DNA of 56,014 nt from Candidatus Falkowbacteria bacterium RIFOXYD12_FULL_34_57 (lineage in GTDB: Bacteria > Patescibacteriota > Patescibacteriia > Patescibacteriales > UBA12075). This document shows positions 48,677 through 56,014 of the stretch, piece after piece. The notes under the pieces are model-generated. The model was not told where the DNA came from. It did no database searches and worked only from the letters and a program-made list of their open reading frames with translations. The stretch lies in the NCBI GenBank assembly GCA_001780285.1, contig MFGN01000011.1, positions 1-56,014 on the forward strand, in the 5' to 3' direction. Every line of letters starts with the position of its first letter. Within the stretch, counting starts at the first letter, position 1. A program made the translations under genes and the position numbers.

Positions 48677-48814
48677 GTGCGCGCCTGTGCGAAGAATCGC
48701 TCCGCGAACTTCAGGTAACAACGGCTGTACGGCTCGCGCCCAAATTTTTTCTTTCTCTCCTGCGCTCCGCTCCGGAGAAAAAGAAAAAACTTCGCACAGC
48801 CGCGCACGTTAGCT
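48670..48814. other. attC-like site 2
   Basis: GGGTAAC-GTGCGCGCCTGTGCGAAG...CTTCGCACAGCCGCGCAC-GTTAGCT. Confidence 0.65.
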
Positions 48815-48983
48815 GAAATATTCCTTTTCTTTTTTGGGCTATCGCCCAATTGTTTTAAAAAATTTTAAAATTTCTTTTTCATTTATTAAAGAGGGGTATA
48901 AGGTGTTTTCTCCGCTCCGCTACGAAAACGATTTATTTATAAGGGGAAAACGAATATAATATAACTATTCAATTGAATAAAAT

Positions 48984-50198
48984 ATGGCAAACAGCAGTAA
49001 TCTTAACAAAGCAAAAAAAGCAAAGAATGATGAGTTCTACACACAGTATTATGATATTCAAATTGAGATTGATGCTTATTTGCAATACAACCCTGATGTT
49101 TACCGTAGTAAGGTGGTTTATTGCAATTGCGATGATCCGTACGAAAGTAATTTTTTTCGCTATTTCGTACTCAATTTCAACAAACTCGGATTAAAACAAC
49201 TCATTACCACTAGTTACAAACCTTCGCCTGTTGCTAACACACAACTGGCTTTATTTGGCGATGACAAAACTCTCACAAAATCAAAAGGGCGCCCTAAAAT
49301 AAACGCCAATAAATTTATTATCAATGAAGTGCACGACATAGATGGTGATGGTGAATTTAATTTGAAAGATGTTGCCAAACAGCTAAAAACAAACAAGCAC
49401 AACGAATGGACGCCTTTAGTAGAAGATGGTGATTTTAGAAGTCCCGAATGTGTAGAATTATTAAAACAGTCCGATATCGTAGTAACAAATCCGCCGTTTA
49501 GCTTATTTCGTGAATATGTAAAGCAGCTTTTTGATTACAACAAAAATTTTGTCATTATTGGCAACATGAATGCGATTACCTATAAAGAAGTTTTTCCGAA
49601 GATTAAGGAAAACAAGATGTGGCTTGGCGCAACGAATTTTAATACCGGAATGTATTTTCAAGTACCGGATGAATTTATTTATGCTGATAGTTATAAATTT
49701 GAACGGGAAAAAAATGGAGTTAAAATGAATAGAGTTCCTGGCGTTTGTTGGTTCACTAATCTTGACCATGGGCGCCGTCATCAGCCACTACCGTTAATGA
49801 CTGAAACTGAAGTGATTAAGTTTGTAACAAAAAAACCCTTTGAAAAATATGATAATTACAATGCAATAGAAATATCCTTTGTAAAAAATATTCCAAGCGA
49901 TTTTAAGGGCGTGATGGGTGTTCCAATTAGTTTTTTAGATAAATATAACCCTGATCAATTTGACATTTTAGGAGCCACTCAAAGAGGCTGCCATGATGAG
50001 GTGCCTGATACTAAAAAATATGATGATTACTGGGAAGTAAGACAAAACGGCAAGAAAACCGGCTCTTCTGGTGGAAAAACAAATGAGAATGCAAATTTAT
50101 TTGGAAATGACGGAAAAAAGAATTATTTTATAAACAAAGATGGTAGAATAATCCAATCTGCTTATCAGAGAATTTTTATCAAGCATAAGAAAAAATAA
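48984..50198 (+). CDS. EcoRI-family adenine-specific DNA methyltransferase-like protein
   Basis: [36 protein letters not shown] motif [21 protein letters not shown]. Confidence 0.8.
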   Translation: MANSSNLNKAKKAKNDEFYTQYYDIQIEIDAYLQYNPDVYRSKVVYCNCDDPYESNFFRYFVLNFNKLGLKQLITTSYKPSPVANTQLALFGDDKTLTKSKGRPKINANKFIINEVHDIDGDGEFNLKDVAKQLKTNKHNEWTPLVEDGDFRSPECVELLKQSDIVVTNPPFSLFREYVKQLFDYNKNFVIIGNMNAITYKEVFPKIKENKMWLGATNFNTGMYFQVPDEFIYADSYKFEREKNGVKMNRVPGVCWFTNLDHGRRHQPLPLMTETEVIKFVTKKPFEKYDNYNAIEISFVKNIPSDFKGVMGVPISFLDKYNPDQFDILGATQRGCHDEVPDTKKYDDYWEVRQNGKKTGSSGGKTNENANLFGNDGKKNYFINKDGRIIQSAYQRIFIKHKKK

Positions 50199-50199
50199 T

Positions 50200-51369
50200 A
50201 TGAAAACAATTTTAAAAACTAATATTACCGTCAAAGATGTTTGCGAGGGTTTTGTTTATAATGAGCTCGAAGGCAAGGGATTGTTTGGTTTGTCAGGCAA
50301 GCTCACTATTCAGCCAGAATATCAACGCAATTATATTTATGCGTCTGACGGCGGTAAAAGAGAAATGGCCGTCATTGAATCAGTTCTTAAGGGATACCCA
50401 ATAGGATTGCTTTATTTTAATAAGGTTTCTGAAAACAATTTGGAAGTTTTGGACGGACAACAACGAATTACCAGTCTTGGACGATTTGTGACTGACAAAT
50501 TTGCTATCGTGGATGAAAATGGTTTACAACAAAATTTCAGTGGCATGGCAAAAGACAAAAAAGATAAGATATTGGAAACTAAATTACTAATTTATGAATG
50601 TGAGGGTACAGAAAGTCAAATTAAAGAGTGGTTCAAGACAATTAATATTGCTGGAGTTCCGCTTGTCCCCCAAGAATTGTTAAATGCCATTTATTCAGGA
50701 CCATTCGTTACATTAGGTAAAGAAGAATTTAGTAACAGCCAAAATTCCAATATTCAAAAATGGAGTGCTTACATAAAGGGCAGTGCAAACCGACAGGCAT
50801 TTTTTGAGAGAGCTTTAGATTGGGTGAGTAAAGGGAATATTGATGACTACATGAGTAGTCATCGCAACGACAAAAATATCAACGAGTTAAAAAAATATTT
50901 TAACAGCGTGATTGATTGGGCATCTAGTGTGTTTATCGATGTAGAAAGCGAGATGTGCGGTCTTGAATGGGGACGACTGTATGAGCAGTATCACAAGAAA
51001 GCCTATAACTCCAAGGAAGTGTCAACGAAAGTGCGTAAACTTTATGGCGATTCGTATATTAAAAACCGCAAAGGTATTTTTGAGTTTATTCTAGGTGGTT
51101 CTGTTGATACAAAATTACTTGAAGTCCGAGTCTTTGATGACGCAACCAAAAAATCAGTATATAAAGAACAAACAACTAGAGCTGAAAAGAAAAAAGTATC
51201 AAATTGTCCGCTTTGTGCCATTGGACATGATGCAAACAAAGAAAAAATTTGGAGTTTGAGCGATATGGACGCCGATCATGTATCGGCTTGGAGTAAGGGC
51301 GGTAAGAGTGACATTAAAAATTGTCAGATGCTGTGCAAAACACACAACCGAGCAAAAGGTAATAGATAA
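50200..51369 (+). CDS. DUF262 (ParB/Srx-like) - HNH endonuclease
   Basis: [10 protein letters not shown]...[20 protein letters not shown]...[37 protein letters not shown]. Confidence 0.85.
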   Translation: MKTILKTNITVKDVCEGFVYNELEGKGLFGLSGKLTIQPEYQRNYIYASDGGKREMAVIESVLKGYPIGLLYFNKVSENNLEVLDGQQRITSLGRFVTDKFAIVDENGLQQNFSGMAKDKKDKILETKLLIYECEGTESQIKEWFKTINIAGVPLVPQELLNAIYSGPFVTLGKEEFSNSQNSNIQKWSAYIKGSANRQAFFERALDWVSKGNIDDYMSSHRNDKNINELKKYFNSVIDWASSVFIDVESEMCGLEWGRLYEQYHKKAYNSKEVSTKVRKLYGDSYIKNRKGIFEFILGGSVDTKLLEVRVFDDATKKSVYKEQTTRAEKKKVSNCPLCAIGHDANKEKIWSLSDMDADHVSAWSKGGKSDIKNCQMLCKTHNRAKGNR

Positions 51370-51440
51370 TCAATTTCATTTATAACGTTTACGTGGCGCT
51401 TTCTACACTCCGCTACGAAAACGAATTTAATATTAGGCTT

Positions 51441-52826
51441 ATGCCAAACATCAGGCAACAATTTATTGAATTAAAAGATTTAGTTCTTTGGGATGAAAAT
51501 GCCCGTTTTCCCGATAAGTATTTCAACAAGCCAGACGAAGAACTAATCGAGTATATTTGCTCTAAAAAGAATTTTAAAATTATTGATTTAGCAGAATCTA
51601 TTGTTAAAGAATTTGATTTACCTCAATTAGAAAAAATTGTAATCTATTCTTTGAATGGCAACAATATTGTCTTAGAAGGCAATAGGCGCTTAGTGGCTTA
51701 TAAGTTACTAAATAATCCTGATTTAATTAAAAATCCGCAAACAAAAAATAAGCTCATTGAATTAAAAAGCAAAATTGATATTAATGATAATTTCAAATTA
51801 GAGTGCTTGGTAACAGATGATATTGAGCAAGGGTTTCGATATATAGAAAGAAAACATTTAAATAACAATCACGAAGTCGCATGGGGTGATAATGAAAGAA
51901 CTCACCACAAAGCGCGCAGAGGAAAAGCCAGTGCTAAAGAATTATTTAAAGTTGAAATAACGAAAATAGTTAAAGACCTTGACCTGCCAACCGCTATGAA
52001 AGAATCTGTTTTGGGTCACGGTTATGTCACCAATTTTTGGAGAATTTTGGAAAGCGAGCCCGCTTGGAAAGAATATGGTTTTAAAATTGATAGTGAGGGC
52101 AAACTTCAAATGCAAGACAAAAATTTTAAAGACAAGCTCAAAGTTATTATTCTAAACGTTTTACAAAAACAAGATTTCAGCGGTAATAAAATTGATTCTC
52201 GCTCTCTAAATAAAAACAAGGAAAAGGAAGAATACATCAAATCAATTTCAAACGAAGACATAAAAAAAGTTGAGTCTGAAATAAAAAATCAGACAAAAGA
52301 AAATATTTTTGGTGACGAAACGATAGAAATTAAACCGATAAATCAAAAGAGGAGCAATCCGAAATCCACAACAAGAAGTTATTTAATCCCAAAGACTTGT
52401 ATTCTCGAAATAAGCGAAACGAAAATAAATAACATATACAGGGAGTTAAAAAATGATCTTCTACTTGATGACTCATTACGTGCGGTACCGAATGCTGTCG
52501 GCGTGTTATTCAGAGTTTTTTTGGAAATTAGCATTGATTGTTTTTGGGAAAAAAATGGTTTTACTTTTAAAACCGACACAAAGTTAGCTGGTAAAATTAC
52601 ATTAGCTGCTGATTTTATGGAAAAAAATAAAATTGCAGAAACTAAACAATTAAAAAATATTAGAACTGTGGCAACTGACAAGAATAATTTATTAGCCATA
52701 GAAAATTTTCATAGCTATGTACATAGCTATAAATCGCAGCCAACTTCAAGCACGCTTAAACTAAAATGGGATAATTTACAAGAATTTTTTGAAATTTTGT
52801 GGTCATCTTTAAAGTCCAAAAAATAA
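51441..52826 (+). CDS. ParB-N-like DNA-binding/nuclease protein
   Basis: QFIELKDLVLWDENARFPDKY; IVLEGNRRLVAYKLL; start moved to ATG 51441 because the upstream part is a repeated leader. Confidence 0.65.
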   Translation: MPNIRQQFIELKDLVLWDENARFPDKYFNKPDEELIEYICSKKNFKIIDLAESIVKEFDLPQLEKIVIYSLNGNNIVLEGNRRLVAYKLLNNPDLIKNPQTKNKLIELKSKIDINDNFKLECLVTDDIEQGFRYIERKHLNNNHEVAWGDNERTHHKARRGKASAKELFKVEITKIVKDLDLPTAMKESVLGHGYVTNFWRILESEPAWKEYGFKIDSEGKLQMQDKNFKDKLKVIILNVLQKQDFSGNKIDSRSLNKNKEKEEYIKSISNEDIKKVESEIKNQTKENIFGDETIEIKPINQKRSNPKSTTRSYLIPKTCILEISETKINNIYRELKNDLLLDDSLRAVPNAVGVLFRVFLEISIDCFWEKNGFTFKTDTKLAGKITLAADFMEKNKIAETKQLKNIRTVATDKNNLLAIENFHSYVHSYKSQPTSSTLKLKWDNLQEFFEILWSSLKSKK

Positions 52827-52830
52827 AAAT

Positions 52831-53700
52831 ATGTTTTACTCGCCATTAAGATATCCAGGTGGAAAAAATAAACTAGCGAAATTCATCGCAAAAATTTGCG
52901 TTGAAAATAATATTAATGGACATTATGTGGAGCCATACGCTGGCGGAGCATCGGTTGCTCTATTTCTGCTTTTGAAGAAAAAAGTCTCCAAAATTACAAT
53001 TAATGACTACGATCGTTCAATTTACGCTTTTTGGTTTTCAATATTAAAACATACAGACATATTTTGCAAAATGATTGAAAATACAGAAATTAACATCGAG
53101 ACTTGGAGAAAAGCAAAAGCAATTCAAAAGAAGAAAAAATATTCGTCATTAATACAACTCGGTTTTTCGACATTTTTTCTCAATAGAGTTAACATGTCTG
53201 GAATTATCGATGGCGGCGTGATTGGTGGCATTGATCAAAATGGAACCTATAAAATGGATTGTCGCTTCAATAAACAGGAATTAATTAAGAGAATAAAAGA
53301 AATAGCAAAATATAAAAAGCAAATTAAGATATTTAATTTAGACGCAGTTGATTTGATCGAAATAATTAAAAATGAATCTCAAAATCAGCAAACCATTTTT
53401 TATTTTGACCCTCCATATTATTTAAAAGGAAAATCTTTGTATATAAATCATTATAAGCATAATGACCACGAAAAAATCGGAAAATTGATCAATTCAATTC
53501 AAAACATTCATTGGATTGTATCATACGATAATACAAAAGAGATTAATAAAATTTACAATTGGGTCACTGACAAGAAAAAAATTGAATATTCTTTTTTTCA
53601 TACTGCTCATAGAGCGAAAGAAGGAAAGGAAATATTATTTTTTAGTGACAGTCTAAAAAATATTGATTTGGTTATTAATCCAGTAAAACAAAAATTATAA
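52831..53700 (+). CDS. Dam-family (D12 class) adenine-N6 DNA methyltransferase
   Basis: SPLRYPGGKNKLAKFI; YVEPYAGGASVALFLL; FYFDPPYY. Confidence 0.92.
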   Translation: MFYSPLRYPGGKNKLAKFIAKICVENNINGHYVEPYAGGASVALFLLLKKKVSKITINDYDRSIYAFWFSILKHTDIFCKMIENTEINIETWRKAKAIQKKKKYSSLIQLGFSTFFLNRVNMSGIIDGGVIGGIDQNGTYKMDCRFNKQELIKRIKEIAKYKKQIKIFNLDAVDLIEIIKNESQNQQTIFYFDPPYYLKGKSLYINHYKHNDHEKIGKLINSIQNIHWIVSYDNTKEINKIYNWVTDKKKIEYSFFHTAHRAKEGKEILFFSDSLKNIDLVINPVKQKL

Positions 53701-53706
53701 TAAGGA

Positions 53707-53757
53707 GTTTTGGATTTTGGGCATTCACCCCTGACCCCTCTGCCCAAAATCCAAAAC
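53707..53757. repeat. Hairpin repeat, copy 1
   Basis: GTTTTGGATTTTGGGCATTCACCCCTGACCCCTCTGCCCAAAATCCAAAAC; second copy 55788-55838. Confidence 0.8.
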
Positions 53758-53826
53758 AGAAAAAGAAATTTTAAAATTTTTTAAAACAATTCCGACTGCT
53801 GTCGGAAAAAAGAAAAGGAATACATC

Positions 53827-53924
53827 AGCTAACAACGAGTATCCGGTTACGGCTTTTATCCAAAAGCCTCCACCCAAATTTTTCTTTCGCTACGCTACAG
53901 AAAAACTTCGGATACTCGTTATCG
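53827..53924. other. attC-like site 3
   Basis: AGCTAAC-AACGAGTATCCG...CGGATACTC-GTTATCG. Confidence 0.7.
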
Positions 53925-53960
53925 GAAATATTTTAAATTTTATTTTTTAACATTAAATCT

Positions 53961-54230
53961 ATGAAAGAATTCAAAGAAGATTGGCAGCTTAGTGAAGCCG
54001 AGAAAAAAGAAAATTACGTAAACAATCTTAAACTTAGGATTGAGACTATAACAGAATCGGTCCATAAGCTACATTTTCACCATGGCCATGAGCAAGATGA
54101 AATAAAAGATTTGCCAGAAGAACAAGCCAAGGAATTATACAAAAAGTTAGAAGAAGACATACAACAACTTATTGAGGTTAAAAATAATCTCGAAAAAGGA
54201 AATTCTTATCTTATTGAAAATAAAAAATAA
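53961..54230 (+). CDS. Cassette gene: 89-aa hypothetical protein
   Basis: ORF between GTTATCGGAAATATTTTAAATTTTATTTT and AAAATAAAATTTAAAATACATCCGATAAC arms. Confidence 0.6.
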   Translation: MKEFKEDWQLSEAEKKENYVNNLKLRIETITESVHKLHFHHGHEQDEIKDLPEEQAKELYKKLEEDIQQLIEVKNNLEKGNSYLIENKK

Positions 54231-54245
54231 AATTTAAAATACATC

Positions 54246-54431
54246 CGATAACACCGCGATAAGCGGCTCCAGAAAATTTCCTTTATTAATATTCCTCCTT
54301 CGCTGAAGCTACGGAGGATAAAAATAATGAGTAAAATTTTCTTCCGACCCAAATTTTTATTTCTTTTTTCTTAAATGAATTAACATTAAGGAAGAAAAAT
54401 AAAAACTTCGCTTCATCGGGGAACGTTAGGC
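54246..54431. other. attC-like site 4
   Basis: CGATAAC-ACCGCGATAAGCG...CGCTTCATCGGGG-AAC-GTTAGGC. Confidence 0.6.
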
Positions 54432-54489
54432 GAAATTGAAAGTCAACCCTATCGAAATGTTTTTAATATCTAACTGAAATCAAATTACT

Positions 54490-55005
54490 ATGGCACACGT
54501 AAATATTGAAATCAAAGCAAAATCTAATAATCAAGATGAGATAAGAGAAATCTTAAAATCAAAAAATGCCAACTTTAAAGGTGTCGATCATCAAATTGAT
54601 ACATACTTTAAAGTCGATAATGGAAGATTGAAATTAAGAGAAGGAAAAATTGAAAATCATTTAATTCATTATCAAAGAGAAAACAAAGAAGGTCCAAAGC
54701 AATCTGATGTAACTTTGTTTGAATCTGACCCTAAATCTTCATTGAAGGAAATTTTAACTAAGGCTCTTGGAATTTTAGTTGTTGTTAATAAGAAGAGAGA
54801 AATTTATTTTATTGATAATGTAAAATTACATATTGATAATGTGGAAGATTTAGGGACTTTTGTTGAAATTGAAGCTATTGATAATGATGGCACAATTGGA
54901 AAAGATAAATTACTAAAACAATGTCAATTTTTCCTTGATTTATTTAAGATTTCTCAAGAAGATTTGATTTCAGTTTCTTATAGTGATTTATTGTTACAGA
55001 AGTAA
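54490..55005 (+). CDS. Cassette gene: CYTH-domain protein (class IV adenylate cyclase CyaB/triphosphatase family)
   Basis: HVNIEIKAKSNNQDEIREILKSK; QIDTYFKVDNGRLKLREG; LGTFVEIEA. Confidence 0.85.
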   Translation: MAHVNIEIKAKSNNQDEIREILKSKNANFKGVDHQIDTYFKVDNGRLKLREGKIENHLIHYQRENKEGPKQSDVTLFESDPKSSLKEILTKALGILVVVNKKREIYFIDNVKLHIDNVEDLGTFVEIEAIDNDGTIGKDKLLKQCQFFLDLFKISQEDLISVSYSDLLLQK

Positions 55006-55089
55006 CGGGTTGACTTTCAGCTCAAGGGGACGCTGCGCTTTTGATTTTTCTTTCTTAATATTTTTAATAAGGAAAAAAATCAAACCCTC

Positions 55090-55096
55090 GCCTAAC
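55090..55096. other. Inverse core site (GCCTAAC) ending the CYTH cassette
   Basis: Complement of GTTAGGC at 54425-54431. Confidence 0.55.
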
Positions 55097-55236
55097 AAAT
55101 AAATTTTTTATCTATACTGAAATCAGGGGTTTGATGCGTTGATTTGGGGCGAAAATTTGATTTTTTTTATTTATTTTTATGGAGGGGTAAAAGTGTTTTT
55201 CTGCTCACAAAGAGGCAAAAAATTAATATAATATTT

Positions 55237-55794
55237 ATGAGATTAAATGGTTCTTGGAAAATAAAAGAGAGTCTAGAAAAATATAAAAACCACTGGATGA
55301 AGGTTCGCGAGGATAAAATTATCCAGCCAGACGGAAAGGATGGCATAGTTGGCGTTATTGAATTAAGGGATGGCGTTTCAATTCTCGCTCTTGATGATGA
55401 TGGTTATGTTTATTTGATTAAACAGTTCCGTTATATCTTATCGAGAAAAAGCATCGAAGTTATGGGTGGAGGAATTGATGATGACGAGGATCCTCTAAAT
55501 GCTGCAAAAAGAGAATTGAAGGAAGAGGCGGGAATTATTGCTGACGAGTGGGTTTTTATGGAAAAGTTTCACCCTTTCACTGCTGCCATTAAATCGTCCA
55601 ATACTATGTACTTGGCACGTAAATTAAAATTTACTGAAGCGAGTCCAGAAGGCACAGAACAAATTAAAATATTAAAGGTCAAATTTGAGGATGCATTAAA
55701 AATGGTCATGGGAGGTGAAATTACCCAAGGGCCGAGTTGCGTTATTATTCTAAAAACTTCTGAGTATTTAAAAAATATCAATAAGGTGTTTTGA
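55237..55794 (+). CDS. Cassette gene: Nudix hydrolase (ADP-ribose pyrophosphatase-like)
   Basis: Nudix box GGGIDDDEDPLNAAKRELKEEAGI; ATG at 55237 is the likely start. Confidence 0.9.
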   Translation: MRLNGSWKIKESLEKYKNHWMKVREDKIIQPDGKDGIVGVIELRDGVSILALDDDGYVYLIKQFRYILSRKSIEVMGGGIDDDEDPLNAAKRELKEEAGIIADEWVFMEKFHPFTAAIKSSNTMYLARKLKFTEASPEGTEQIKILKVKFEDALKMVMGGEITQGPSCVIILKTSEYLKNINKVF

Positions 55795-55838
55795 GTTTTG
55801 GGCATTCACCCCTGACCCCTCTGCCCAAAATCCAAAAC
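55788..55838. repeat. Hairpin repeat, copy 2
   Basis: GTTTTGAGTTTTGGGCATTCACCCCTGACCCCTCTGCCCAAAATCCAAAAC. Confidence 0.8.
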
Positions 55839-55939
55839 AAAAATCAAATTTTCTTAGTAGCAAAACAGCATTTAAACCAATAAAAAACGAAATAAAAAAT
55901 TTACATCGCACAACCTTCTATATCAAAATCAATACCAAA

Positions 55940-56014
55940 TCAAGTTAAAGCAGGTTGTGAATTTATTTTCCTGACCTCATAAGGCGTTCCTCTTTTTACA
56001 ATTGCGAAAACTCT
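55940..56014 (-). CDS. C-terminal end of an unidentified protein entering from the right edge
   Basis: Minus-strand reading RVFAIVKRGTPYEVRKINSQPALT* open to the window edge. Confidence 0.35.
   Translation of the reverse strand, partial: RVFAIVKRGTPYEVRKINSQPALT

Noticed and set aside
48643-48849. Minus-strand 68-aa ORF
   Set aside because: Lies entirely in attC-like hairpin DNA; the composition (KKKR, FFLFLR) is a translation of palindromic stems, not a protein.
47400-56014. CRISPR array or phage-repeat interpretation of the repeated hairpins
   Set aside because: Repeats differ in sequence, bracket genes rather than short spacers, and no cas or phage structural genes are present.
1-56014. 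tRNA and rRNA genes
   Set aside because: No T-loop (GGTTCRANTCC) or conserved rRNA segments were recognised on reading; a tRNAscan run would be needed to be certain.

Overview
AT-rich 56-kb bacterial window, probably Candidatus Patescibacteria/CPR (inferred from gene repertoire, no phylogeny run). Housekeeping blocks include secE-nusG-rplK-rplA, an ISC-type Fe-S cluster (iscR, iscS, iscU, nfu), a dTTP/folate block (dCMP deaminase, thyA, DHFR, TMPK-dUTPase fusion, second TMPK), gatB, arcC, a pyrBI fusion, miaB-miaA, tgt and dus. Accessory parts: a minus-strand island with NodU-type carbamoyltransferase, two sulfatase-fold hydrolases, a TauABC/SsuABC-like transporter and panD; an unexplained four-gene operon with a P-loop kinase-like protein; and a GC-rich, ORF-less, highly structured locus at ~20.19-20.62 kb that looks like an unidentified ncRNA with its own promoter and terminator. 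The most striking element is the right end (46.6-55.9 kb): a tyrosine recombinase that resembles IntI but lacks the IntI-specific extra domain, divergent from a run of co-oriented genes. Each gene or operon is bracketed by inverted core sites (GTTAGCT...AGCTAAC, GTTATCG...CGATAAC, GTTAGGC...GCCTAAC, etc.) separated by long attC-like hairpins. This is the architecture of an integron cassette array. It includes a ~5-kb cassette with two adenine methylases, a DUF262-HNH nuclease and a ParB-like protein, an ORF-less 35-bp micro-cassette, and a small gene nested inside an attC-like hairpin. Several dispersed palindromic repeat families are also present, some apparently inserted in frame into tgt and miaA.
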